In this document: in pieces, positions 15,661 to 27,689 of the stretch
Layout: each line of letters starts with the position of its first letter
Numbering within the stretch: position 1 is the first letter of the stretch
DNA from: Tachinus rufipes
Lineage: Eukaryota; Arthropoda; Insecta; Coleoptera; Staphylinidae
Length of the DNA: 64,000 nucleotides
NCBI GenBank assembly: GCA_963932245.1
Contig: OZ010745.1
Coordinates: 68,564,637 to 68,628,636 of the forward strand
Direction: 5' to 3'
Made by a program: the position numbers and the translations under genes
The notes under the pieces: generated by a model
What the model saw: only the letters and a program-made list of their open reading frames with translations
What the model was told of the DNA's origin: nothing
Databases searched by the model: none

Positions 15661-16144
15661 AAACAGCAACTTTGGCGTTATTCTTATTTCTACATGTAAT
15701 TTGATACTTGATTTATTTTTTTACTAGTACATTAAAAAAAAAACAAACTATATTTTAGATTGGAAGATAGTAATAGTAATTTATTTTTATGTCAAAAGTT
15801 TTTTTGTTTTCAGTTATTGTCTGATGATAATTACTGATGACTGGACTTCCATATGTTCATTATTGATATATTATTTTTAGTTTATTAAAATATATTTTAA
15901 TTCCTTTTAGAGATTTTAATTCTAACTTTAACTTTCTAACTTCTAACTAATTTTAAATAATTTTATATCAATTATTTCTTAAAAAAAAACTCCAAGGTTT
16001 ATTTTGGAAACTATTTTTATATGTTTTTTTTATGTCAAAATTGACAAATTGACATTTATTTGTAATAGCATTCAATACAAGTTTTTTTTTACATGGATAT
16101 TCTTGTTTGATTTGTAGATGGCTTGGGCAATGATAACGTTTACT
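15661..16144. other. AT-rich spacer
   Basis: No gene seen. It may include the 5' UTR of the minus-strand LINE next to it, but I cannot place the element's 5' end exactly. Confidence 0.4.
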
Positions 16145-17400
16145 TTTGGTAGTAGTAGTAGTAGTTGTTTATTATTAATGTTAAAGACTAAATAGTCATA
16201 CACAAGTTGATGTTGCAAAAATAGTTAAAAAGTTTACACATAAAATACAAGTTAAATGTATACAAATTATAACACATAAACAAATTAACATTACAACAAT
16301 AATTTTTATTATACTGGGTTTAGAAAGATGTTATAATATATCGTTTATTTCTAAAAATTATTTAATGTTATAAAATGCTTTCTTAGTTAGATACATTTTA
16401 TTTTGGCTTTAAACATATTCAAATGTAGATCTTGAGTAGATTTACATAATTTCTTAAAAAAATTAATTACATATTATCTTGACCCTGTCTGAGTTCCCTG
16501 CAATCTGATTTAGCTTTGGTAAATATTTTGCTTTTTTCTTGTTTTATATTTATAATGATCGTAAATAGAATACTGATATCTGTATTTTTTAAACGTGTCA
16601 GACATTCCAAGGTAAAGTAAGATTGTTTAATTTGATAAAGTTTTATTTGCAATTTTTTTGATAATGCAAAACCATAACTTATAGATTTTCTTTGTATCGA
16701 AAATATTTTATTGATGCAACAAGAATGACCCCGTACCAAAAGACCATATTTTAAATGACAATGTATAAGTGCAAAATAAGCAGCTTTCAGAATGGTGGTA
16801 GAGACAAATAAATTTTTAAACAGTATAGGTTTTGAGATATTTTTTTGCTACTACGGTTCCGTGCTTTTCCCACCTTAAATTTGCATCAATTTGCAAGTCT
16901 AAAAACTTAGTGCATGAAATGTTTTGTTGTTCTGTCTTATACAGTGTTTTCACTGTTTTTGTTTCATTTAAAAATAATTTATTTAAGTAAACTATTCAAA
17001 TGCTTGCATTAATAAAATCTTATTAGTGGTAGCATCATCAAAAAGTATTGTCTTAGAATTTGTGAGACAGTTTTACTTTTAAAAAACTTGAACATATGTA
17101 CCTGTATATTATTAAAAAAAAACTTGCTGTTTACGATCATCTAAATAGGATTTAAGTAAAGATACACTATTGAGTAGCAGTATTGAGTGAGAAACATAAT
17201 CGAAGGCTTTAGTTAAATCAACAAAAGTAGCTAAAGAATATTGCTTATTTTCAAAACAATTTATAATGCTTTTAACATATGCATTTATTGTATCAGTTGT
17301 AGATATACCGGAGCGGAATCCAAACTGACATTTTGTAAATAGGTTTTCAGACTCAACTTAAACTAGTGATAATTTTATTGTAAAAACTATGAAACTTTTT
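16145..17400 (-). pseudogene. LINE reverse transcriptase remnant (CR1/Jockey type)
   Basis: On the minus strand, about 17340-17130 reads as RT motif 2: CQFGFRSGIST, then FVDLTKAFDYVSHSILL with the first catalytic Asp, then a SYLDDRKQQVFF block. The later YADD block is not recognisable. Around 16800-16690 the C-terminal signature follows (HCHLKYGLLVRG...INKIFSIQRKSI). The 3' end near 16145 carries a short (CTA)n-like tail after AATAATAAACAA. It is a separate and older copy than the 12-15.7 kb LINE. Confidence 0.7.
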
Positions 17401-18299
17401 ATTATTGTTTTTAATTGATGGTACAAATGTCACTTAGAGGCTAGAGGTTTTAATAAATTTCTTGTTTTTAAGAAATATTTAATTTCTGGTAATTATTACA
17501 ACAACTACTCGGTTTTGGTAGGGATTGGATAAGTAAGTAATAAAATTTAAAGTCTTGTTTAAAACTAATTGGAATGGAAAGAAAAATTACTTCTTACAGA
17601 ATTTTTTTATTTTGCAATTTACTCTTATAACTGATTCAAAAGCAAGAATGTTTTCATGCTTTAACTCAAACAATAATTTATAGTAAAATATGATTTTGAA
17701 TATAATTATTTCGGTTTTATTATGCTAGAACGCAAAACTCTGAACTTATAGAATGTAACAGAATTTTCTACATTTTCAACAATAGTGTATTGTAAAGTAT
17801 CAATAATTGGTAACAAATATCTTTTACAAACGCACATCTGTTATTTATATAGTATTTTTAATTAAGTTTCTATAATTGCAAAAAATTTTGATAATAGTAT
17901 ATTTCTGATTGTATCATCGAATATTGAGAAATGTAATTTTGTTTAGTTAATTACAAATTTTATTATTTTGTCGATATAGCATTTTTATTTTGTACTTGTA
18001 TTCATGGACATAATTATTAACCAAGATTTTCATATCATAAATGTTGTGTTACAATTTCATATAGTCTTATAAATTAAGTTGTAGTGTGTACTGAGTTGTT
18101 GAATGCCAATAAAGCATAACTTTTATTTTTAAAAGATTTATTTTTATAAAATCATGGTATGTTCTATTAAAGTGATATAAAACCATTCAATTCAATCGGA
18201 ATGTTGAAAATTAATAAAATAATTTTTTATTGCACAAATAAAGTTACAAAGGTAATTAATAAACATACATAGTAAATTAAACATAAGTTGGTGTTTTGT
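17401..18299. other. AT-rich sequence, no gene recognised
   Basis: It may be further decayed LINE or Gypsy sequence, but I find no motif that supports a call. Confidence 0.4.
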
Positions 18300-18504
18300 A
18301 CAATTGGCTATCGTCATTTGGATATAATTTTTTTATTTGATGTGTTTTTTTAGCAATTTTTTAACTATATCATTTTTAAATTCTCCGCCATTGTTCGAGA
18401 TGATATGTTTAAGAAAACAATGGTGTACAAAATATTTAATTAAACTTTTTGTAATTTTTTTTGCTTGGGGAGAATTTAGTGTGTGCCTGTCTATATTTTG
18501 AAAA

Positions 18505-18517
18505 TTAATCTAAAATA
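18505..18517. repeat. 13-bp target-site duplication, left
   Basis: TTAATCTAAAATA, identical to 19083-19095, directly flanks the 565-bp insertion. Confidence 0.9.
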
Positions 18518-19082
18518 ATGAAATGAATTAATAATTTATTCAAAATCAGTCAATCGAATCACAGCGGCCAAGGGTCAAGCATAGACAATTGTTTCGGTTC
18601 TACAAACCTCGTCAGTATGCCTTGTACGACCACGGCATCGCATGATAGCGAAGACAATTTTGAATAAATATTTCTGTGCTTATGAACACAATTGATATTA
18701 TAAATAATCAAACGAAAGACTGGTTTGCCATCTAGTTGCAATTTTTAATACTAAAATGTCCGCATTAATCGGTATCATTTTTGCATTTATGCAATTGGCA
18801 GTCATTTCGCGGCTATAAATTTATAATTTTGGTCGTACAAGGCATACTGACGAGGTTTGTAGAACCGAAACAATTGTCTATGCTTGACCCTTGGCCGCTG
18901 TGATTCGATTGACTGATTTTAAATAAATTATTAATTCATTTCATAATTTATTGGCGATTCAAAATCGTTATAGCCGCGAAATGACTGCCAATTGCATAAA
19001 TGCAAAAATGATACCGATTAATGCGGACATTTTAGTATTAAAAATTGCAACTAGATGGCAAACCAGTCTTTCGTTTGATTAT
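18518..19082. mobile_element. 565-bp non-autonomous element with A-B-A'-B' inverted architecture
   Basis: Two different 115-bp modules each occur twice in inverted orientation: A 18518-18632 with A' 18830-18944 (one mismatch noticed), and B 18704-18818 with B' 18968-19082 (no mismatch noticed). The order is A, 71 bp, B, 11 bp, A', 23 bp, B', so this is not a simple hairpin, whose order would be A-B-B'-A'. The element is bounded exactly by 13-bp direct repeats and interrupts a Gypsy integrase, so it arrived as one unit. It has no convincing coding region, no poly(A) tail and no classical terminal inverted repeat, because its two ends are module A and module B'. Confidence 0.85.
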
Positions 19083-19095
19083 TTAATCTAAAATA
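19083..19095. repeat. 13-bp target-site duplication, right
   Basis: Second copy of the sequence at 18505-18517. A duplication of this length suits target-primed retrotransposition better than Tc1/mariner (2 bp) or piggyBac (4 bp). Confidence 0.9.
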
Positions 19096-19480
19096 GTTAC
19101 AAATTTAATATCTAATATAATGCTGTCAACATGCAGGATTTGGAAAGGCTTTATAGCTGTCAGAGTTGTATTGAATTCTAATTTTTTTGGTATTTTTATG
19201 TACTTGGCATATTTCACAAAAATTCATGAAGGTTTTTAATTGATTTTCTTTAATTTGGCCAATAATATACTTGTTTAATACTATTTTTGGTTCTGTCTAA
19301 TCTCTTGTAGTTGTTTTTTTCTTTATGATAGTCCCGGACAGTTTAAATGATATTGATTTTATCATTAATGTCTATCAATTTTTGGTGCATTTGATAAAAT
19401 TAATCTCGAAGCTCTTAAAAAGAGTTTGCAAAACATTACAAAATTTCTCATATATTGAATCCTTAAAATACAAATAATGT

Positions 19481-21438
19481 TCAACCTTTGCTATTTAGTA
19501 CTGTTTTATAAAATTAATTACATTCATGTTTGAATTATTTTTAAAAAAGAATTTTTGTCTAGTCTCATATTTACTTCTGAGGTAATTAATTGGTTTTTGC
19601 TATAATTTACGGACATTTACTAATAGGTATTTATAATATTGGATTTTCTTGATTAGAATCATAAGTTCGAATTTGTAGTATCAACCTTAACAGTTAAAGA
19701 ATTTATTTCATCATTATTTGTTATAGAACTAGTAGATTTATATGAACAAGATTTATTTAAAATATTCATTTCAATATTAATTAAATTCTTACTCTTATGA
19801 TAATAGACATAAAATGTCAACATTTTTAAAAACATTCTTTAATATTTTATTTACATGTTATTTGCAATTTGTTTAGTTTGCATCTTATTCTTAGCAAGGC
19901 AAGTTTATTAGTTTTATTTTTTATACAGAAATATTTTAAATTTACTAAAGATTAAAACAAATTTTTAAAAGTTTTGTTTTTAGTTATTGAAAAAAATAGT
20001 ATACATTTATTACTATTCTTTAACACAATGTCCAATTTAAAATTTATTGTGTGCATTAAATATGTTTTTGTTTAGATCAATAACTTTATTATTAAAGATT
20101 TTGTTGTTAATTTTATAGTTAACGTAATCTTTATTTATTAAACTATATTTTATTTCCGGAACTATCCTCCTTAAAGCAAATCCACAAATAAACAGAATGA
20201 GTACATGTTTTTGTCAAGGCTTGTTAATCAAATTAGTAATTTTTTCTAAAAGCTTTTTGTTTATTTAAAAAGTTTTTTTTTTTGAGATATTTGGTTAAAT
20301 ATTTCTCTATGTATTTTTCAAGAAATTGCAGGCAGTACTGCAATTGGTCGATAATTTTTGTGTCGTTTTTTTGACCGATTGATCCTAATATAGCTTTTTT
20401 AATCATTTAGGTCAATCTCTTTTTTTATTATTAAATTTACCAGTTTTTGGCTTGTTATTGTGTTTCTCTATGAAGTTCCTTATTTTTATTTTATTGTGTC
20501 CTGCCGGTTTCACTGTGTTTGTTGATTTTATGATAGTTTTAATGTTTTTCAAAGTTTTTTTTGTTATATATAGTGATTTTGCAGTGTTATGTTATGTAAT
20601 TTTTTGTTGCACAATTTTGCTAGATTGTTGGTCTTTTTAGTGATAGTATCCGTAAACTGCTATATTTCGTCTATTGTCTTAAGTTTTTTTGTGTTAGAGT
20701 TTTTGTGGCATGTTTGGTTTTATTTTCCAATGATTTTTTGGTATGTCTTCTTTATGTTTGATCGCGACATTTCATTTATATGTTACAGTTTTGCAGTTTT
20801 ATACAGCTTGATAAAAATTTAATAAATTTTGGCTTGTCTACGTAGGTTATTTAATTTTTAGTTTAACTTTTTTTAGGTAATAATTTAAAATGTTTGTGTT
20901 GTATTGATGATCACTATTTTTTCCAATAAACTTTGATATAAATATGATCCAGACATGATTGTACCAATTTGCTTTTTTTATATTTTTTGTTAATGTGTTT
21001 ATCTATTTTCCATACAAAACCATATTGTACGGATCCGCATTTCTTTATACTATTTACTGTTTATTGAGTTTGTTAGTATATCTATTTTTACATTTCCATG
21101 AATAATCATTTGTTTTTTTTTTTAATTTATTTTGAGGAATACATCAAACTTCTCTAAACTGTCTAAAGTTACCTATGTTATTAGTGTGTTTGTTTTAGAG
21201 ACCATATTGTTCTAATGGGTAAATTCTTTTAGCATCTGACTATAACTTTTGTTCTTAAAGTTTAAATCTGATATAATAATAGTGATTAAATTTAGGTCAC
21301 AAAAGAGGTACATTTAGAAAAGAGTTTAAAATACTAAATACAATTACTTTTTGATATTAATATAGTCATAAAACTAGATGAACTTGTACAGCTCCAATTT
21401 ACATAAAAAGTTAATAATTTGTTAAATAATTTATTATA
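19481..21438. other. AT-rich sequence, possibly decayed retrotransposon
   Basis: It lies upstream of the Gypsy integrase on its coding strand, where RT and RNase H would be expected, but I cannot recognise either. Open frames at 20452-20822 (+) are T-rich translation noise. Confidence 0.35.
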
Positions 21439-21440
21439 TA

Positions 21441-22340
21441 GGGTTTTCTAATAAGAGGTTACATTTTAATATTAAAAATTGGGTATTTAAGAAAAAATCA
21501 TTAAATGTTTATTTTATTGTAAAGAGAAAGGTATGCCATTAACATTTAAAAACGATATCAGTCAAATGGCCGCCACGGTTACGGTTACAGTACCACATTC
21601 TTTTCATGAAATTTTCCATGACCAATTTGCACATCTTCAAGTCTTAAATCGATTGTGGAGCATTGGCATAGACCTTATCTTTTATGTGGCCCCATAAAAA
21701 AAAGTATGAAGGTGTTAAATCACAAGATAACGGTGGCCAATTGTAATCACATCTTCAAGAAATAACACGGTCAGAAAACTTTTATTGCAAAATTGCAATT
21801 GTTTTGTTGTTTGTGTAGCACGTAGTGCCGTCTTACTGAAAATAAACGTGGTCCACATCAATATCTTCCACTTCTAGCCATAAAAAATATTAATTATAGC
21901 TTGGTAGCACCATCCATTCACCGTAACAGTTGCATTAGCCTCATTAAAAAAAATGAGTCTAATCACACCGCCAGCCCAAAAACCGCACCATACCGTGACA
22001 CGTTGAGGATGCAAAGACTTTTCAACAATCATTCTTGGATTTTCTAATCCTCAAATGCGACTATTCTGTTTATTAACGTAGCCTCCAAGGTGAAAATGGG
22101 ACTCATCACTAAAGCAGATATTTCGATAAAATTCCGGATAATTTTGATGCGTTTGAAAGACCCAATCAGCAAAGATACGACGTTTATGGTGATCGACCGG
22201 CTTGAGTTTTTGTATTATTTAAACTTTAAAAGTCTTAAGACTTAAGTTTATGCAAAATACGGTGTAATGTCGTTTGTGGAATGTCTAATTCTAAAGATCG
22301 ACAAATCTGTTTTTTTTAACACTACAAGCTACATCATCAA
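21441..22340 (-). mobile_element. Mariner-like transposon remnant, minus orientation
   Basis: The outer end at 21441 is a terminal inverted repeat (GGGTTTTCTAATAAGAGGTT) preceded by TA. The minus-strand reading frame holds most of a mariner-like transposase from its helix-turn-helix tail to the C-terminus. The inner (5') end is lost or unrecognisable before 22583. It is the same family as the copy at 22583-23714. Confidence 0.82.
21539..22330 (-). pseudogene. Mariner-like transposase, broken (copy a)
   Basis: Visible blocks in order: LKPVDHHKRRIFADWV, FSDESHFHLGGYVNKQN with the first catalytic Asp, VTVWCGFWAGGV, a degraded segment at the second Asp (frameshifted), and the C-terminal LWGHIKDKVYA. 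Many single-base slips and stops. The catalytic Asp of the FSDE block is kept. It once cut TA-flanked ends; now dead. Confidence 0.8.
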
Positions 22341-22582
22341 TAATCTTATGTGTTCTTGAATTATATATGATTTAGGTATGCAAGATTTATACCAAAGTTA
22401 GTTAAAAAAATAAACAACTCATCTGTACAGGAGTTTATATTTTTAAATGTATGAAATTCATTCTAAACATTCTTTTTATTTTAATGCTTCTTGATACAAG
22501 TTTATAATACAAGGCAGAAATATAATTACATATATCTAACACATAGTCTGAACTTTACCAAAAAACATACTTCATACATGTA

Positions 22583-23714
22583 AAGGATTTTCCAATAAGA
22601 ACTTTCATTTTGAATAGCAGGATATTTGGGCAGCTGTCAATTTTAAAGCTATTATCTTTTGACATTTGACAAGTAAAAACTATGCCATTACTAAAATGGA
22701 ACAATAGATGCTTCAACAACGCATGAAAATTATTAAAATTTACTACAAAAATGATGAGAATTTTTCAGTCACAGTTGGCAAAACCAAAGCACTTTTTGGT
22801 CGTCGTAATGCAATAGTAAACCTAGTGAAAAAAATTGAGCAGTTGGGACAAGTTTGAGATGTGAAGAATTGAAACTGTGTGCATTGCTCAAGAACACATG
22901 AAAATATTGCTTATGTAGCTCGTAGTGTTGAAGAAAACCCAGCTTTGTCAATTCCTTGTCGATCTTTGGAATTAGACATCAAGTCTTTAGGCTTTTAAGG
23001 TTCTGTTAACACAAGAACTCAAGCCGGTCAATCACCATAATTGGGTTCTTCAAATGCATCAAAATGATGAGACTACGTTAATAAGCAGAATTGTTGCATT
23101 TTAAGCTTAGAAAATCCAAGAATGATTGTTGAAAAATCTTTGCATTCTTAACATGTCACTGTTTAGTGCGGTTTTTGGGCTGGCGGTGTGATTGGACCCT
23201 ACTTTTTTAAAAATGAGGCTGGTGCAACTGTAACGGTGAATGGATGGCGCTACCGAGCTATGATAAATGATTTTTTATGGCCGGAATTGAAAGATATTGA
23301 TGTGGACGACGGTTATTTTCAGCAAGACGGCGCTACTTGCCACACAAGCAATGAAACAATCGCAATTTTGCAAGAATAGTTTCCTGACCGTGTTATTTTT
23401 TTTAGATTTTTTTCTTTAGGCCCACGTAAAAGATAAGGTCTATGCCAATTCTCCACAATCAATTCAAGACTCTAGAGATGGAATTTGTAAAGTTATTGAG
23501 AACATACAGCCGCAAATGTGCGAATTAGTCATAGAAAATTTTATGAAAAGAATGTGGTACTGCAACCGTAACCGTGACGGCCATTTGACTGATATCGTTT
23601 CCAAATGTTAATGGCATACCTTTCTCTTTACAATAAAATAAACATTTATTGATTTCTTTTAAAAAATACCCGTTTTTTTTTTATATCAAAATAAAACCTC
23701 TTATTGGAAAACCC
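22583..23714 (+). mobile_element. Mariner-like transposon, plus orientation, both ends present
   Basis: 1132 bp bounded by GGATTTTCCAATAAGA... on the left and its inverted counterpart ...CTTATTGGAAAACCC on the right, each next to TA, the standard mariner target duplication. Inside is a damaged transposase gene. Its N-terminus faces that of the minus copy about 250 bp away. Confidence 0.85.
22697..23611 (+). pseudogene. Mariner-like transposase, broken (copy b)
   Basis: Starts near the ATG at 22697 with a stop four codons in, then a helix-turn-helix region (QQRMKIIKIYYKND, FGRRNAIVNLVKKIEQLGQV). After several slips the catalytic part is readable: GVIGPYFFKNEAG, VTVNGWRYRAMINDFLWPEL, then FQQDGATCHTSNET with the second catalytic Asp (23188-23379, an open stretch). 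The third acidic block is degraded. The protein would bind the terminal repeats and catalyse cut-and-paste; here it is inactive. Confidence 0.83.
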
Positions 23715-24414
23715 TATATCATTTTATTTCAATTTATCGAAACTGATGCCAATTCTGGGTACGTAAAAGATGGTATGATACAGTTTTGTATTATATATAT
23801 ACATTGTCATTATTATTGGGTTCAATGGTTATTATATCTATTTGTATATTTTAACAGTTTTAAACAGTTTTTTTAATATATAGAGGAGAGGGAGGCGCAT
23901 GTAAACAATGTTCTAATATTTTGAAAAAAATCTCACACATGCCTCTACTTATAACATTATTCATGCTGTATCTTTAGTTGACGTTGGTTGGTAGTTATGG
24001 TTATTGTCACCAAAAATTTGTTTACCATGTGCAAACGTAAAAGTTTCATGGTCTTGTATTTTTTATCCTCAAATAAGTACAGTAAACAAAGTTTATATGC
24101 AACATAATTTTTATGTGTACATACTATTTTGTTATTGTATCATCTACTATTTGTTTTATTAAGTTTTATTGTTAGCTTGCAATTAAATAAATACTATTGG
24201 GGCACATGTGGACAATAGCAACTTTTTTTTAAATGACAAAAAAAGTATCCAATGGTGTAAAATGGTAAAAGTTTTAGTAAACCCAAGTAAAACTTATATA
24301 AAATTGTATTGTTCACAAAACAACAAAACACTACATATCTATAAAACCTAAGGATGTATGTAGCTAGGCTTCCAACAATAAAAGAAGTAATAGATCAGCA
24401 ATTTACTCTCAACA
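23715..24414. other. AT-rich spacer
   Basis: No recognisable feature. Confidence 0.4.
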
Positions 24415-26190
24415 GTAGGCTAAACTTTCACATTTATTTAGATAATATAACTTCAAATGCTATTCGGGTGATATTTACAACAAAAAAGATGGTCCAAATG
24501 GACCGAATATGATGGTGGTAAAACCTATCATTACATATAGAACGCTTGTATGGGAAAAAAACTACTTTTTAAGGGTACTACAAACAAACTCGAAGGCTAG
24601 CATATTTGCTGATAACAGGGGCAATAAGAACGACTTCCACAGCAGCTATAGAAGTATTATTATTGTTATTAGACTTTACTTAATTATAATGACTGCGGCA
24701 AAACAAGCAACATACAGATTACAGATAAATTGTAAATCTTGGAACTTACAGACCTTGTATAACAAATGTGTTACATAAAAAAATTCTTAACAATGAAGTC
24801 GAACTTTATGAAAGATATAGACAAACAAAAGATACCAAAACACAGTCAAGAAAACTATCTAATACACAAATGTGGTCAACGGCCAGAATGGCACTGGAGC
24901 TAAAACCTATAAATACAAAAACCAAGGAAAGCAAACTTTGCTTTAGACAAACATTTTAAATAACATGAATTATGGCTTATTTTAATTTGAATGGGTGTAC
25001 CAAATTATCTGGTACTATTAATTAATAGTTCTTATAAAGATAGTACTGCTGTGGTAAAGATCAAAAACCATATATTAGACCAAAGTAAAATTATAAAAAT
25101 GCATTTTGTTACTAATAATATTTAACTTATACAGCAAATATATAATGCGCAAAGTTTTAGATGAATGGGAAGATATTGTTTAAATTTAGAAAATAATGTT
25201 TATTAATCAAAAATTTGCAGATAATACACTACTTGCATTAAGCAAAGATGAATTAGTAACCCTAACTAAAAGACTAAGAAGAATCAACCTTAATTATAGA
25301 CTATAAGTTAAGGCAATGCTAGTTGATTATGTGCAAATGATAACTCACCAAATAAACGTTAAATTGGCAGATACAAGTTAGTCAAACAGTTTATATATCT
25401 GGAAGCTGTAATCAATAATTAAAATTACAGTTAAGTTAATCACAATATGTAAAGTCTATAACATAACACACAACACTAAGTGTAATCTAGTCCATACTTT
25501 TGTAATTTTTGTGTTCAATTATGAAGCAAAACCTTATACAGTACGCGCGGCCTATCGTTAAAGAATAAATGTCTATAAAATGTGGTGTTGGAAACAAATG
25601 CTTAAAGTGCCATATGCAATATAACATGTTGATCCTTAATTAAATTAAACCTAAACAGCATGTCTCTAGTATAACCTACAGCCGCATTTTTATATAACGC
25701 AAAATAACAAGATGGAAAAACTTATTATACAAGGTAAACCAGATAGTAGGTGAAAAAAAAACTCCAACACAATAGACGGACATTATTCAACAACTTCTAC
25801 ACACAAACATAGAGACTGCGGCTAAAGAATCTGCCAACAGAACGACTAAATGACTAGATGACACTGATAGAAAAAAAAAATAGAAGAAATGTTACAGCTA
25901 TGTCACTACACGTCAGCCAAAACATTGAATTTTACAAAAAAAAATTGTAGGCATAGCAATCGGTAGTAATTAAATTCAAATTAGATTTGGCTTGCGTAAA
26001 CAGTCTTCTAAACTGCATTGGCCACACTTTGTAGAATTACACAGCCAAATAGGAAGCAAAAGGGACATTTACTAGACCGGATATCAAAAATTACAGTACC
26101 GTCTTCATCATTTATAAACTTTAAGAAATAGTATAAAAAATATTACTGAGTCCGTATCTTCTTATCTAGTGAGTATTAAGTTTTATGAAG
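24415..26190 (+). pseudogene. R1-like LINE ORF2, C-terminal remnant
   Basis: Plus-strand reading shows the region after the RT active site: LDNITSNAIRVIFTTKKMV, then VVKPIITYRTLVW (about 24515-24553), matching VVRPIITYGAIVW in the copy at 46.2 kb. Downstream fragments (24730-24960) and a weak FTRP block near 26075 also have counterparts there. All frames are broken. R1-clade or a related Jockey-superfamily clade is the likely origin. Confidence 0.6.
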
Positions 26191-27689
26191 CTTTCAACTT
26201 ATTGATTATTATTATTATTAAAAGATGAACGTTGCAAGAAGATTTTTATTTTAAAACTATAACGACAAAAAAAATTTAGCTAACTAGAAAAGTTTGTTAA
26301 AGATATACAATATTTCCAAAACTATTTACCCTAAAAAATATGTTTAAAATGCTAGCCTAGGATTACAAGAGAATATTTTTATATGCACTAAACAACAAAC
26401 AAGCTTTGCTTAGATAATCAATTGCTCAAGTTTAGTCTGTACAATATAAAAGATTAACGAAAGATATTAATAATTTTACAGGTAAATTTTTGGTGTTAAA
26501 CTTCAATGAGCAAAAATCTTTATACAGTATTTTTAGTATTTAAAATAAATATCAACAAATCAAAAATATTAAGTCATACATAAACAACGTGGTAACAAGA
26601 TTTTGAACATTGTTTTCACATTATTAATTATTTTTTTTAAGATTTTGTTGAAACTTGTATAAATATCAATTTTGAGCACAATTTTAAGTTTTATTAAATG
26701 TTATCACATGATATTAATTTATATTTTACAAATATTATAGCAATTTGAATTTCTTTAATGTTTTTTTTTGTTACTACGAGAGGAGATTTTATGTTATGTT
26801 ATCTTTGTTGTTATGCAAACAGTTACAGGGCAAACAATGTTTTTCTATTGTAAAAACCATTAACACCAACACTTATTTTAACGTTTTTTTTTTTTAATTA
26901 ATTCAAAGTTTTTTTTAAGTGGCAGCTTTTGTCCCTGTCAATGGTGTGTATGACAATATAGAGTTTTGGCAGAATCTGAAAGCAAACCTGTCAAAAAAAT
27001 ATTTTATTGAAAAATTTGAATTGTTGGCTAGGTACCCAAAAAGTTAAATTATAAAATGTTCTAGAAAAGTATAGTGACAATAGAGTGAATAATCAACAAG
27101 AAATTGGTGAGTTTGTAAAATTATTCATATCAAACACATCTTTGAGAGGTACGTGGATCTTGGTTGCAAATTTATTTACATTTAAAAAAAATAGATTAAT
27201 AACAAAAAGTATTGAATGAAAAATTGATGAATGAGAACATTGAAAACGCGTGAAATAGATTAAAAGTGACAACAGTTGAATGTGCAAAAGATGTGTGTAA
27301 CGGTGGTTAAAAATATAAAGAGATGACAAACAAATAAAACTAGCAGTGAATGAAAAAAAAAGTATATACAAAAAAAAATGTAAACGAAAGTAGTAAATAA
27401 AAGTAAGGAATTAAAAAAGGTCAAAATAATCATAGAGAATGCAGAAAGATTTTGTAGAAAATAAAAAAATATTTTTAAAGTGAGTGAGAGACAAAGTTTG
27501 TAACATCCAAAACGAATAACATTAGAAAGCGCTGAAAAAAAGTATTTGAGCAATTGCATGAGGACAGTGTGACATTTATTGCAAGCAAAAACTGACTGGA
27601 AAAAGTGCTTGAAATAACGACTGAGAAGATTTGGGGAGTGCAGTGTAGTTTTATGGTAAATAGAGGCTGGATAGACCAAATTTTTGCTT
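26191..27689. other. AT-rich sequence, possibly RTE-like LINE 5' part
   Basis: From about 27090 the plus strand becomes A-rich and may be decayed coding sequence preceding the RT fragment at 27.7 kb, but no motif is firm. The long minus-strand open frames at 27093-28240 are antisense shadows. Confidence 0.3.

Larger units (their letters stand above)
18300..19480 (-). pseudogene. Ty3/Gypsy-type integrase remnant, split by an insertion
   Basis: Minus-strand integrase of an LTR retrotransposon, the enzyme that inserts the cDNA. The zinc-binding part lies at about 19330-19180 (YYWPN, then CEICQ). The first part of the catalytic core follows at about 19140-19095, with an HVD block carrying the first catalytic Asp. 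It stops at the left 13-bp duplication of a 565-bp insertion. On the far side (about 18505-18360) the core resumes with FSKY, LIKYF and NNGGEF. There Asn replaces the second catalytic Asp, whereas the Glu remains. Several stops and slips mean it is dead. No LTR, RT or protease could be identified nearby. Confidence 0.72.

Noticed and set aside
18559..18741. 60-codon minus-strand frame
   Set aside because: Lies within modules A and B of the 565-bp element and is not kept in the inverted partner modules; no recognisable protein.
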